64,000 bases of DNA from the NCBI GenBank assembly GCA_964523395.1, contig CAZFXS010000003.1:124001-188000 (forward strand). Direction: 5' to 3'. Below, one piece after another: positions 1 through 8,806 of this stretch; positions within the stretch are counted from its first letter, which is position 1; each line of letters starts with the position of its first letter. The notes beneath the pieces are model-generated. The model was not told where the DNA came from. It saw only the letters and a program-made list of their open reading frames with translations, and made no database searches. Origin of the DNA: JANYJZ01 sp964523395. GTDB lineage: Bacteria; Bacteroidota; Ignavibacteria; UBA10030; SZUA-254. Position numbers and translations under genes: made by a program.

Positions 1-100
1 ACTTGTGAGCAACAAAAACAAGGTGTTAGTCCTCTTTGATTGGCTAAAAACAAAGATTTTTGGCAGGGATATCAGTCGGTTTTAATAACGAAAATTTTCC

Positions 101-129
101 TTGACTGAACCCCAAAAGGTGCATATATT
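101..129 (+). promoter_or_regulatory. sigma70-type promoter for the S24 regulator
   Basis: TTGACT at 101-106 and TATATT at 124-129 are separated by exactly 17 bp. Transcription would begin near 136. This makes the upstream TTG at 101 an unlikely start codon, because it lies in the -35 box, and favours the ATG at 170. Seen in sequence; activity is inferred. Confidence 0.6.
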
Positions 130-169
130 GAGCCATAAAAATAGGTTAGAACGGTTTACGGATAACAAT

Positions 170-823
170 ATGACATCATCACTGGCTGAGAGAATTCGCA
201 TCGCGCGTGAAAATAAGGATTTGATGTATACGCATCTGTCGAAAAAGATTATGGTTTCGACTGAAACTCTTCAGCTCTGGGAAGCAGGGGAAGAAATTCC
301 TGATAAGACGCAGTTAAATAAACTTGCCCGTTGCGTGGGAGTGCGTGCTTCCTGGCTTCTGACCGGTCATGGAAAGATGGAGCCGATTTCCTCCAAAAAA
401 CCAAATGTTTTTCCGTTACACAAAGATTCACTTTCATCGAACGTCATGCTTATGGAAATTCCCGTGCTTTCTTCGATACCTGCCGGAAAAACCACTGCAA
501 TATTTTACCCAGAACATGTTGACAGATATGTTACTGTCGATAATCTCAGGGATCGCGGGGCCTTCGCCCTTGTTGTAAAGGGCAACAGCATGTCTCCGCG
601 AATTGAAGAAGGGGATATTGTTGTTGTTAGCCCAAAGCAGGAACCCCGGAGCGGTGATATTTGTGTCGTCAGGGTAAATGATGAAGATGTGCTGAAAAAG
701 GTAAAAATTGATGATAACTACGTTCATCTCATTCCGCTCAATACCCTCTACGAACCTCTGACCGTACGGAAAACCGATGTCTCTGTTATCTGGAAAGTCG
801 TCAAAGTTATTAAAAATTTGTAA
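170..823 (+). CDS. LexA/CI-like S24 family transcriptional repressor (HTH plus self-cleaving peptidase)
   Basis: Predicted DNA-binding repressor that would inactivate itself by autoproteolysis, as LexA and phage CI do. Residues 1-66 form an HTH-XRE-like domain and about 95-217 an S24 peptidase domain. A candidate Ala-Gly scissile bond is at A105-G106 (IPAG). The nucleophile would be S140 in the GNSM motif and the general base K176 or K177. The reading frame is open back to a TTG at 101, but a promoter covers that codon, so ATG 170 is preferred (217 residues). No phage genes are adjacent, so a host stress regulator is as likely as a prophage remnant. The family call is secure; the regulon is unknown. 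Confidence 0.85.
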   Translation: MTSSLAERIRIARENKDLMYTHLSKKIMVSTETLQLWEAGEEIPDKTQLNKLARCVGVRASWLLTGHGKMEPISSKKPNVFPLHKDSLSSNVMLMEIPVLSSIPAGKTTAIFYPEHVDRYVTVDNLRDRGAFALVVKGNSMSPRIEEGDIVVVSPKQEPRSGDICVVRVNDEDVLKKVKIDDNYVHLIPLNTLYEPLTVRKTDVSVIWKVVKVIKNL

Positions 824-901
824 TCTTTGCGGGGGTTCGCGTTTTACCTGTTCTTTCAAAGTTTTGCTAACCATGCAAGAGGCGCGTGATGTGTGTTGGA
901 T

Positions 902-924
902 AGGGTGACTCGTGTCACCTTTTC
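902..924 (+). terminator. hairpin after the S24 gene, terminator or operator
   Basis: GGTGAC (904-909), loop TCGT, then GTCACC (914-919), followed by a short T-rich run (920-923). The stem extends by a G-T and an A-T pair. It lies between the repressor and the next gene. It could be a weak terminator of the repressor gene or a dyad bound by a regulator. The T-run is short, so the call is tentative. Confidence 0.4.
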
Positions 925-985
925 TCCTTCTGCCCATATTATATTTATTCCACATTTGAAAACATCATAAATCAAAAGTGGAACT

Positions 986-1654
986 ATGGTCGAATACAGA
1001 CAAAATTTCAACGCGCTGAAAGTCTCGGTTGTCCACCGAAAACCGTTAAATGTAGGTTTAGTTGCAAAAATCTGCAGGGTGAGTAAAAAAACCGTGCTTA
1101 ACTGGATTTACAAAGACGCCCTCAAAGCCTTTACCACGTTTGGCGGGCATTACAGAATATGGCCTGCTGACTTGAAAGACTTTTTGACAACGGCAGGACT
1201 TGATGTTCCGTTTCAGTTTGTTGATGAGCGGCAGACGACGTTTCTTATCGTTGATGATGACTCGGCATATTCAATGCTGTTGAAAGAAGCCATTTGCTCA
1301 CATTTTTCCAATGCTGATGTCATTATCACGGATGACGGCTATGAAGCGCTTCTTCTTATTGGTGAACGAAAGCCGCAGATTGTCATTCTTGACCTTAAGA
1401 TGCCTAAAATTGATGGATACCAGGTACTTGAATTATTGCGAGCCAGGAAAAAAGATAACACGCAAAAGGTAGTAGTGCTTTCAGCGTATGTGGATAACCA
1501 GATCCGGGAGAAACTTAACAAAACGATTGCGGACGATATCTGGGAAAAGGGAAGAAATATTAAAGATATTCTTCATTCCCTCGATACAATGCTGAAAGAG
1601 AAAAAGCCTCACCGTAAACTACCTGTGCGCATGGTATCACAGCAGCACGCCTGA
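986..1654 (+). CDS. response regulator with N-terminal HTH and C-terminal receiver domain
   Basis: Predicted DNA-binding response regulator of 222 residues with domains in the reverse of the usual order. Residues about 20-70 resemble a MerR/excisionase-type HTH (VSKKTVLNWI, then GGHYRIWP as the wing). Residues about 84-205 are a receiver domain with the acidic pocket D90-D91, phosphoacceptor D136 (ILDLKMP), S166 and a likely K188. All catalytic receiver residues are therefore present. The gene lies 25 bp upstream of a HisKA-only protein on the same strand, suggesting one operon and a signalling partnership. This arrangement occurs in some FCB and deltaproteobacterial regulators. Target genes are unknown. 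Confidence 0.8.
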   Translation: MVEYRQNFNALKVSVVHRKPLNVGLVAKICRVSKKTVLNWIYKDALKAFTTFGGHYRIWPADLKDFLTTAGLDVPFQFVDERQTTFLIVDDDSAYSMLLKEAICSHFSNADVIITDDGYEALLLIGERKPQIVILDLKMPKIDGYQVLELLRARKKDNTQKVVVLSAYVDNQIREKLNKTIADDIWEKGRNIKDILHSLDTMLKEKKPHRKLPVRMVSQQHA

Positions 1655-1679
1655 TAACGATTATACCCAGAAAGAATAT

Positions 1680-2351
1680 ATGCAAGCATTGAGAGTTCTT
1701 CTTGTTGATACCACCGGTTCAACGAAAAAGCTATTTGATAATAAACGCATGAACGGGGATTCGCTGCGGCTCAACGTTCGTTTAGCCGGAACAGAGCTTC
1801 AGCCTGAAGAGTTGGAGAATCTTCACGAAACGGTTGATGTGGTTCTTTTTGGCGAAAAGGTCCCGTCGGCAACTGTCCTCAACATGACAAAGAAGTTTCG
1901 TTTGATAGGATTGAGTTCCCCGATTTTAATGCTGACACGTCAAAGTGAGGCACGCGTGCCGCAAAAATACAAAAAAGTCGGTGTGGACGACATGCTTAAT
2001 ATAGCTGAAATCCAGACGCCGTTGTTTCTCTGGACATTTCAGAGTACCATGACGCAGATTGCCGACAGGAATAAGGCAAAAGAATTTGATATCGTAAAAG
2101 ACCGCCTGCGCCGTGCAAGCAAATCGCTTGCGTTTGTTACGCATGAAATTAATAATCCCCTCAGTGTCATTCGTCTCGCATTGTACCATTTGGAAAGCGG
2201 AAAACTTCCCCAGAATAAGAAGAAGGTGTTCTTTAAATTGCTGGTGGATAATATCGAAAAAGTCGATGCCCAGATGAAGGAACTCTATAGTATTCGCCGA
2301 CAGTTAAGTTCTGACTCCCGGAATGGCAAACGCCGTTCGATGTGGGCATAA
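1680..2351 (+). CDS. orphan HisKA (H-box) protein with degenerate receiver-like N-terminus
   Basis: A 223-residue protein. Residues about 5-125 have the alternating beta/alpha look of a receiver domain, but the phosphoacceptor Asp and acidic pair are not evident (VDVVLFGEKV stands where the Asp loop should be). Residues about 140-205 contain a HisKA dimerisation helix with an intact H-box, FVTHEINNPL, centred on H155. The protein ends without the HATPase_c catalytic domain, so it cannot phosphorylate itself. It may be a phosphotransfer intermediate, or a dimerisation partner of another kinase or of the preceding response regulator. No frameshift extending the frame into an ATPase domain was seen before ychF. 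Confidence 0.7.
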   Translation: MQALRVLLVDTTGSTKKLFDNKRMNGDSLRLNVRLAGTELQPEELENLHETVDVVLFGEKVPSATVLNMTKKFRLIGLSSPILMLTRQSEARVPQKYKKVGVDDMLNIAEIQTPLFLWTFQSTMTQIADRNKAKEFDIVKDRLRRASKSLAFVTHEINNPLSVIRLALYHLESGKLPQNKKKVFFKLLVDNIEKVDAQMKELYSIRRQLSSDSRNGKRRSMWA

Positions 2352-2382
2352 TTTTCTCAGCGTATTCTGATGTCACATTTTT

Positions 2383-2411
2383 TTGGAAAGTTGTAGTTTT
2401 TTCTCTACATT
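2383..2411 (+). promoter_or_regulatory. promoter for ychF
   Basis: TTGGAA (2383-2388), 17 bp, TACATT (2406-2411); expected start of transcription near 2418, about 47 bases before the ychF ATG. The TACATT -10 recurs at several other gene starts in this window. Confidence 0.5.
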
Positions 2412-2464
2412 GTCCTCCGTTGTTACGCAAATCAGACTTGTACTAACCTCGAGTTAACAATTTC

Positions 2465-3562
2465 ATGGGTTTTAATTGTGGAATCGTTGGACTTCCCAAT
2501 GTGGGGAAGTCTACGCTTTTTAATGCCATCACTGCAGCAGGAGCGGCTGCTGAAAATTATCCTTTCTGTACCATCGATCCCAATGTTGGAGTAGTTCCAG
2601 TCCCGGATCAAAGGCTAAATAATCTGGTAAATATTTATAAGCCTGCGAAAATAACACCTACTTCAATTGAGTTCGTTGATATTGCAGGCCTGGTAAAAGG
2701 AGCGAGTAAGGGAGAGGGGCTTGGAAATCAATTTCTTTCCCATATACGTGAAGTGGATGCAATATGCCATGTCGTGCGATGTTTTGAAGATGAAAATGTC
2801 GTTCATGTGGATGGCAATGTCAATCCAAAACGGGATATTGAAATTATTGAAGCCGAACTGATTCTGAAGGACCTTGAAACAGTCGAAAAGAAATTTTCGG
2901 ATGCCGAGAAGCGTGCCAAAAGCGGCGATAAAAAAATACGAGCAGAAGCTGATTTCCTTGCCAAAGTCCGTGATCATCTTTTGGGCGGAAGACTCGCCGT
3001 TTACATTAAAGCGGAAACTCCTGATGAGGAATTGGTCCTCAGAGATCTCCACATGTTAACGGCAAAACCGATTATGTATATCGCTAATGTGGATGAAAAA
3101 CATTTAACGGCATCCGACGGGTATGTAAAGGAAGTCCGTGATATTGCCGCAAAAGAGGGAGCGAAAGTGGTTGTGGCATGTACTAAAATAGAAGCTGAAA
3201 TTGCGACTATGCCTTATGACGAACGTGAACAATTTTTGCATGATTTAGGTGTGAAAGAATCTGGACTTGATCAGGTTATTCATGAAGGATATGCACTGCT
3301 GGATTTAATTACGTTCTTTACCTGCGGACCGAAAGAAGTGCGTGCATGGACAATCCGTAAAGGAACTCCCGCACCGCAGGCTGCCGGTGAAATCCACAGC
3401 GATATTGAACGTGGATTTATCCGTGCCGAGGTGATAAAATATACCGATGTCCTTCAACTTGGTTCAGAAGCAGCGGTAAAAGAGAAGGGGCTATTACATA
3501 TTGAAGGCAAGGAGTACATCATCGAAGATGGTGATGTGGTTTTTTTCAGATTTAATGTGTAA
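2465..3562 (+). CDS. ychF: YchF/OLA1 family redox-regulated P-loop ATPase
   Basis: Cytosolic Obg-family NTPase that associates with ribosomes and prefers ATP in characterised homologues. The 365-residue length is normal for the family. The P-loop GLPNVGKST is at residues 9-17. VDIAGLVKGA is the G3 region, and the usual TKxD motif is replaced by NVDE, as in YchF proteins. The C-terminal TGS domain covers about residues 280-365 and ends in the family-typical VVFFRFNV. A promoter lies at 2383-2411. The gene faces the radical SAM gene with only 14 bp between the stop codons. Confidence 0.97.
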   Translation: MGFNCGIVGLPNVGKSTLFNAITAAGAAAENYPFCTIDPNVGVVPVPDQRLNNLVNIYKPAKITPTSIEFVDIAGLVKGASKGEGLGNQFLSHIREVDAICHVVRCFEDENVVHVDGNVNPKRDIEIIEAELILKDLETVEKKFSDAEKRAKSGDKKIRAEADFLAKVRDHLLGGRLAVYIKAETPDEELVLRDLHMLTAKPIMYIANVDEKHLTASDGYVKEVRDIAAKEGAKVVVACTKIEAEIATMPYDEREQFLHDLGVKESGLDQVIHEGYALLDLITFFTCGPKEVRAWTIRKGTPAPQAAGEIHSDIERGFIRAEVIKYTDVLQLGSEAAVKEKGLLHIEGKEYIIEDGDVVFFRFNV

Positions 3563-3578
3563 TTCGGCTCACCGAATT
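3561..3578. terminator. hairpin between convergent stop codons
   Basis: AATTCGG (3561-3567), loop CTCA, CCGAATT (3572-3578): a perfect 7-bp stem that overlaps the stop codons of both convergent genes. Neither side has a long T-run, so termination would be weak or factor-assisted. Confidence 0.4.
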
Positions 3579-4626
3579 AAAACATCTCGATCTGGGAGGT
3601 TACAGGTTTTTTAAAATGTGTCAGAGCAAATGCGAATTCTTCTTTGTTCAATCCGTATTTCTCGCAGTTAATCTTAAACAGTTGTCTGATAGTTTTTGCA
3701 ATCTCACCTTCACCCCGCATTCGTTTTCCAAACTCACTGTTGCTTGACTCTCCGCCACGTGTATCTTTAATCCGGTTAAGGATTTTGGAAGCTCGTTCCG
3801 GAAATGTCCGTTGAACCCATTCCACAAATAACGGTTCGATCGCTCCCGGTAATCGCACTATGGTATAACCGGCAAATTTTGCCCCGTGTTCACTTGCAAG
3901 CCGAAGCAGTGCCGGCAATTCCTCGTCATTGAGCCCCGGGATTATCGGTGCGGTATTCACAGTTACCGGAACTCCCGCAGAAGCTAACAATTTTACGGCT
4001 TCCAATTTTTTGATGGGAGTAGAGGTGCGAGGCTCCATAACCCGCGTCAGCTCAGGGTCGAGGGTTGTAATGGAAATAACAACCAAAACGAGGTTTATCG
4101 CAGCAAGATCACGGAGGATATCGATGTCGCGCGTGACAAGAGCGTTTTTGGTGATGATGCCTACCGGGTTGCCAAACTTCAGGAATACTTCGAGGCATTG
4201 ACGGGTAATTTGGAGTTTGCGTTCGACAGGCTGATAACAATCTGTGTTACCTGAGAAGCACACCATTTGCGGTTCCCAGCGCTTCTTGCCGAGCTCTTCC
4301 TCTAATAAGCGTGCAGCATCCAGTTTTACCATGATTTTTGTTTCAAAGTCGAGTCCGGCTGAGAAACCAAGGTATTCATGACTTGGCCTTGCATAGCAAT
4401 AAATGCATCCATGCTCGCATCCGCGGTACGGATTGATACTGTAGGTAAAGGGGATGTCTGGGCTGTCGTTTTTCGACAAAATGGTTTTGGATGTATCCTT
4501 ATAAAATGTGGTCGGAACAGACTTGTTGTCTTCGTCTAATTCAATTTCCAGCGGTTCGAGGGAAGTTTTCTCAAACCTGTTTGGCGGGTTAAATCCTGAA
4601 GCGCGGCCTTTGGAAGGGTACATCAT
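3577..4626 (-). CDS. PA0069/SplB-like radical SAM protein
   Basis: Radical SAM enzyme of 349 residues. The [4Fe-4S] ligands are C70, C74 and C77 in the CEHGCIYC motif, within an N-terminal sequence (SINPYRGCEHGC) typical of the PA0069/Rv2578c family. The substrate of that family is not established. Further family features are the GNTDCYQPVER segment and a C-terminal region (about 300-349) ending near an aromatic-rich helix. It is followed 31 bp away, in the transcription sense upstream, by the SufT-like gene, so the two may be co-transcribed. That would fit an iron-sulfur context. Confidence 0.9.
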   Translation of the reverse strand: MMYPSKGRASGFNPPNRFEKTSLEPLEIELDEDNKSVPTTFYKDTSKTILSKNDSPDIPFTYSINPYRGCEHGCIYCYARPSHEYLGFSAGLDFETKIMVKLDAARLLEEELGKKRWEPQMVCFSGNTDCYQPVERKLQITRQCLEVFLKFGNPVGIITKNALVTRDIDILRDLAAINLVLVVISITTLDPELTRVMEPRTSTPIKKLEAVKLLASAGVPVTVNTAPIIPGLNDEELPALLRLASEHGAKFAGYTIVRLPGAIEPLFVEWVQRTFPERASKILNRIKDTRGGESSNSEFGKRMRGEGEIAKTIRQLFKINCEKYGLNKEEFAFALTHFKKPVTSQIEMF

Positions 4627-4657
4627 TACTTAAACGATAATTTATGTTAATACTGCC

Positions 4658-5032
4658 TTACAGTTTTATTTCAAAAAATCCTTTATCTCTTGATCCGCTT
4701 TCATCCATCCCCAGTTTCTTCTTTGCTGCCGCCGACATCATTTCCGGGCTCCATTGCGGATTCCAGACAATGCGTACGTCGCATTCGTGAACGCCCTGAA
4801 TATTGAGTACACGTTCCCGTACCTGGTTGGAAATCGCTCCTCCCATACCGCAACCCGGGGTTGTCAGCGTCATTTTTACACCTACCCAGTCGTCAATAAT
4901 TTTGACGTCATATATCAATCCGAGGTCAAGTACACTCACCGGGATTTCAGGGTCATAAACATCTTTTAATGCTTCATATACCTGGTTTTCAGTGATTTCA
5001 GTCGGTTCATTGGTTTTTATCGTATCGGTCAT
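4658..5032 (-). CDS. SufT/MIP18-like iron-sulfur cluster assembly factor
   Basis: Small DUF59 (MIP18) protein of 124 residues. It has the family core DPEIPVSVLDLGLIYDV near residues 27-43 and the conserved Cys in TTPGCGMGG at about residue 60. SufT/MIP18 proteins help mature Fe-S proteins. The C-terminal extension (residues about 98-124) includes WNPQWSPEMMS, seen in PaaD/SufT-like members. It lies just upstream of the radical SAM gene on the same strand, which fits a role in Fe-S supply, although no other suf genes are in the window. Confidence 0.88.
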   Translation of the reverse strand: MTDTIKTNEPTEITENQVYEALKDVYDPEIPVSVLDLGLIYDVKIIDDWVGVKMTLTTPGCGMGGAISNQVRERVLNIQGVHECDVRIVWNPQWSPEMMSAAAKKKLGMDESGSRDKGFFEIKL

Positions 5033-5307
5033 AAGTTTTCCTTTCAGTTAAAAGGTAAGATTTTCAGCGTTCTCTTGCAAGATTATCAATATATCAGCAA
5101 TGAATATTCACTTCCCGAAAGAATGAAATTGCAGAGCAAATATTTCATGTTGAATTCTTTTCTGAAATCCTTGAAATTTTTTTAATTGCGTGCTGTAAGT
5201 CACGTTCTGTTATCAATGTCATTTCTGCGAGATTATATTTTACCAAGCAGAGGTCTAACGCATTTATCACTTTCGAAATTTATTTGAAACATTGATACGG
5301 TTGTATT

Positions 5308-7032
5308 ATGAACCGACGTGATTTTCTTTCCGAAACCGCTTCACATGTCGTTGATTCGAGAAGTCCGCAGCAGAAATCGGAAGCTTCAGGAATCAACGAG
5401 TTTGCCAACAAAGTTCTTCCTAAGTTTTCGCGTACCTCTACAGGACTAGAGTCGTACACGGGTCCGTGGGAATTTGATCAGGCTGCACATTTGTTGCGGC
5501 GAACGATGTTCGGTGTACGGCTTGAAGATATTACCGCTATCCTTACCAAAACTCCTGAGGAAATTGTTGATTTACTCCTTGCGGATTTCCTTTTTCCGGA
5601 TCCTCCTGTTAATGTCAACTCTCAGGATACAGGTGTCCCTTTGGGACAAACATGGGTGAATGCTCCATTTACAGATCCCAATAATCCCAATTATTACCCC
5701 GATAGCGGACGCAATACTTCATTGAAAGCGTGGTGGACTGGGCTGATGCTGAATCAGGATATTTCGCTCCGGGAAAAAATGACGCTGTTTCTTCACAATC
5801 ATTTTGTGTCGAAATCCGCGGATGTAAATGATTCCCGGTTCATGTACAAACAGCAGGCATTATTGCGTCAATACGCATTCGGGAATTTTAAAGAGCTGGC
5901 ACGACTGATAACGACTGATCCGGCAATGCTCCGCTTCTTGAATGGCAATACAAACACCAGAACCAATCCAAATGAAAATTACGCCCGTGAACTTCAGGAG
6001 CTCTTTACTATTGGTAAAGGTCCTGAAATCGCCCCGGGTAATTATACCAATTATACAGAACAGGATGTACAAGCTGCCGCAAAAGTCTTAACCGGTTGGC
6101 GCGACAGCCGGACCGATATCAATTCTTATTTCACAGCAACGCGGCATGATCCGAATGACAAACAATTTTCTTCTGCATATGGCGATACTGTCATTACAGG
6201 ACGTGCAGATGTTGCAGGCGCTTCTGAAATCGACGATCTGATCAATATGATTTTCGCGCAACCGGAAACCGCGAAACATATTTGCAGAAAACTCTACCGT
6301 TGGTTTGTTTATTACGTCATTGATGAAGCGGCGGAAACGAATGTTATTGTGCCTCTTGCCGATATTTTCCGCAGTAATAATTACGAACTGAAGTCGGTAT
6401 TAAGTGCGTTGTTTAAGAGTGCTCACTTTTTTGATCCGGCGAATGTAGGATGCCAGTTAAAAAATCCTATTGATTTCACTGTCGGAGTAATGAGACAATT
6501 TAATGTCGTATTTCCCACATCGGATAATGTTGTAACGCAATATGCTATGTGGGATTACGTTAGAGCGAGAGCTTCAAATATGCAGATGAACCTCTGCGAT
6601 CCGCCGAACGTTGCCGGTTGGCCGGCATTATACCAGGAGCCGCAATATTACCAGTTATGGATTAATACCGATACGCTTCAGCGCCGTAATCAGTTTACCG
6701 ACCGTTTTATCGGCAATACAGGATACACAAGCAATGATGTTAAAATTATAATTGACCCGATTGCATTCGTGGAACAAGTGTCAGATCCATCCGACCCAAA
6801 CATACTCATTAATGAAGCGGCGAGGTTACTGTTTGCAATTCCCATCACCGAGAATCAGAAAGCAACTCTTAAAGAGACATTGATACCAGGATTGCCGGAT
6901 TATGAATGGACGGGAGAGTGGTTTGATTATAAAAATGATCCGACGAATACAATGAAGCTCTCTGCAGTAAAGAGCAAACTTCAGGCGCTCTTGAAATTCA
7001 TGATGAATATGGCCGAATATCAGTTATTGTGA
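5308..7032 (+). CDS. DUF1800 secreted protein
   Basis: A 574-residue DUF1800 protein. The N-terminus begins MNRRDFL, a twin-arginine-like motif, but no clear hydrophobic stretch follows, so export is uncertain. The DUF1800 domain runs from about residue 52 (DQAAHLLRRTMFG) to the end and includes the HNHF and NYARELQELFT segments characteristic of the family. The biochemical function is unknown. DUF1800 genes are typically paired with DUF1501 genes, as here with only 9 bp between them, so the two products probably act together outside the cytoplasm. Confidence 0.9.
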   Translation: MNRRDFLSETASHVVDSRSPQQKSEASGINEFANKVLPKFSRTSTGLESYTGPWEFDQAAHLLRRTMFGVRLEDITAILTKTPEEIVDLLLADFLFPDPPVNVNSQDTGVPLGQTWVNAPFTDPNNPNYYPDSGRNTSLKAWWTGLMLNQDISLREKMTLFLHNHFVSKSADVNDSRFMYKQQALLRQYAFGNFKELARLITTDPAMLRFLNGNTNTRTNPNENYARELQELFTIGKGPEIAPGNYTNYTEQDVQAAAKVLTGWRDSRTDINSYFTATRHDPNDKQFSSAYGDTVITGRADVAGASEIDDLINMIFAQPETAKHICRKLYRWFVYYVIDEAAETNVIVPLADIFRSNNYELKSVLSALFKSAHFFDPANVGCQLKNPIDFTVGVMRQFNVVFPTSDNVVTQYAMWDYVRARASNMQMNLCDPPNVAGWPALYQEPQYYQLWINTDTLQRRNQFTDRFIGNTGYTSNDVKIIIDPIAFVEQVSDPSDPNILINEAARLLFAIPITENQKATLKETLIPGLPDYEWTGEWFDYKNDPTNTMKLSAVKSKLQALLKFMMNMAEYQLL

Positions 7033-7041
7033 GATGGTAAT

Positions 7042-8616
7042 ATGATGAAGAGACGAAATTTTATCCGCACTGCTCTGCCCGTTTCGGTGATGCCGTTTGT
7101 TCTTGGCGGATATGCCGTCAAAGCATTTGGCAGAACGCCGTTACTTGAAACATTGGTCGCGACTGCCACCGAAACCGACCATGTCCTTGTTCTTATCCAG
7201 CTTAACGGCGGTAATGATGGATTAAACACGGTTATCCCGCTTGATCAGTATGATAATCTTATGCGTGTGAGAGGCAATATTGCAATTAAAGAAGACAAGG
7301 TATTACGGTTGACTGATACGACAGGAATTCATCCGGCGATGACCGGATTACAATCATTGTACACAGAGGAAAAGCTTGCTGTTATTCAAAGTGTCGGATA
7401 TCCGACGCCGAATTTTTCACACTTCCGTGCCACGGATATCTGGCTAAGCGGTTCGGATTCTGATGAATATGTTTCCAGCGGATGGATGGGCCGTTATCTC
7501 GATGAACAATACCCCGGATACCCAATAGGGTACCCCAATGCCGTCGCCCCGGATCCGCTCGCTATTCAAATTGGCTCGGTGGTTTCTCCCGGTCTTCAGG
7601 GGCAGGATGTTCAAATGGGTATCGCCATTACCAGTTCAACTTCGTTTTACCAATTGGTGGATGGCGCGGTTGACGTTGCTCCTGATACACGCGCAGGGCA
7701 TGAGCTTACTTATGTTCGCCATGTTGTTCAGCAGACGCAGGAATATACTACACGTATCCGCGATGCGGCATCAAAGGCAACGAATCGTTCCACATTATAT
7801 CCGTCGTCCGGTCAGAACTCGCTGGCAGATCAGTTAAAAATTGTGGCGCAACTTATTGCCGGCGGATTGAAGACTAGAATTTATGTTGTCAATCTTGGCG
7901 GATTTGATACGCACTCAGGACAAGTTAATGGCGGCGCTACTGAACTTGGAACTCATGCTACATTGCTCGGCAGGCTTTCTGCAGCGATTACCGCTTTCCA
8001 GGATGATTTGAGGTTGCTTGGTATAGAAGACCGTGTTCTTGGGATGACGTTCTCTGAATTTGGAAGAAGAATCCAGTCGAACGCAAGCTTTGGTACCGAT
8101 CATGGCACTGCAGCACCAATGTTTCTTTTTGGAAAATCTGTCGCGGCGGGTGTAGTCGGGAAGAACCCGCAGATACCTTCCGTCGTATCGCCAAACGATA
8201 ACCTTGAAATGCAGTACGATTTCCGCGCAGTGTACGCTTCGATTCTGGCTGATTGGTTCAAAGTGCCCGATGAAGAATTAAGTCAGGTTTTACTGAAGGA
8301 TTTTATTCCGTTACCGTTAGTAAACACTCCCGGTGGGCTCGCAGATCAAATCGCAAGAAGATTCAAGCTCTATCAGAATTACCCAAATCCGTTTAACCCG
8401 ACAACACGGATCCGGTTTTTCACGAATGGAGATTACCTGACGATTAAGGTTTATAATACTGTCGGACAGGAAGTTGGGAAAATTGCCGAGGGAAGTTTTA
8501 CACCGGGTGAACATGAAGTAAACTTCGATGCAGGACATCTCCCCAGCGGATTATATTTTTACAGAATTACGAGCGGCAACGCGCGTGAAGTGAAGACGAT
8601 GATGCTTGTGAAATAA
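7042..8616 (+). CDS. DUF1501 protein with type IX secretion sorting domain
   Basis: A 524-residue protein. Residues 1-30 form a Tat-like signal (KRRNFIR followed by a hydrophobic segment). Residues about 45-420 are the DUF1501 (sulfatase-like fold) domain with the IQLNGGNDGLNTV and GGFDTHSGQ motifs. The last 85 residues are a T9SS type A sorting domain starting at NYPNPFNPTT and ending in KTMMLVK. The protein is therefore expected on the cell surface or outside. It forms an operon with the DUF1800 gene. The start ATGATG is preceded by GAGATGG. The pair resembles secreted proteins of planctomycetes and FCB bacteria with unknown substrates. Confidence 0.9.
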   Translation: MMKRRNFIRTALPVSVMPFVLGGYAVKAFGRTPLLETLVATATETDHVLVLIQLNGGNDGLNTVIPLDQYDNLMRVRGNIAIKEDKVLRLTDTTGIHPAMTGLQSLYTEEKLAVIQSVGYPTPNFSHFRATDIWLSGSDSDEYVSSGWMGRYLDEQYPGYPIGYPNAVAPDPLAIQIGSVVSPGLQGQDVQMGIAITSSTSFYQLVDGAVDVAPDTRAGHELTYVRHVVQQTQEYTTRIRDAASKATNRSTLYPSSGQNSLADQLKIVAQLIAGGLKTRIYVVNLGGFDTHSGQVNGGATELGTHATLLGRLSAAITAFQDDLRLLGIEDRVLGMTFSEFGRRIQSNASFGTDHGTAAPMFLFGKSVAAGVVGKNPQIPSVVSPNDNLEMQYDFRAVYASILADWFKVPDEELSQVLLKDFIPLPLVNTPGGLADQIARRFKLYQNYPNPFNPTTRIRFFTNGDYLTIKVYNTVGQEVGKIAEGSFTPGEHEVNFDAGHLPSGLYFYRITSGNAREVKTMMLVK

Positions 8617-8721
8617 GTATTTTAGATGATGAGTATGTGAGATGTGGAGTAGTTGAGTATATGAGATTGTAAGGGCTCTGATTGGTTACAAAGAGATTTC
8701 TGAATTATTCTTCATACTGTC

Positions 8722-8794
8722 ATATTGAGCGAAGCGAAATATCTAAAACACTTTAAAAACAAGATTCTTCATCCGCCTTCGGCAGATTCAGAAT
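8722..8794. repeat. intergenic constant-core hairpin repeat (two units)
   Basis: The first unit is ATAT, core TGAGCGAAGCGAA, ATAT (8722-8742). The second is ATTC (8764-8767), a 23-base core rich in CCGCCTTCGGC, then GAAT (8791-8794), in inverted orientation to the first. The core matches copies at 48526, 50917 and 53217. It lies between convergent genes, where such units often sit and may act as transcription stops. Confidence 0.6.
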
Positions 8795-8806
8795 GACCCT
8801 ACAAAG

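Noticed and set aside
101..823. Prophage around the S24 repressor
   Set aside because: No integrase, structural or replication genes are visible nearby; the following genes are chromosomal signalling and housekeeping genes.
434..955. Open frame of 173 codons opposite the S24 repressor gene
   Set aside because: The sense frame has the HTH and S24 catalytic residues; the antisense product has no recognisable feature.
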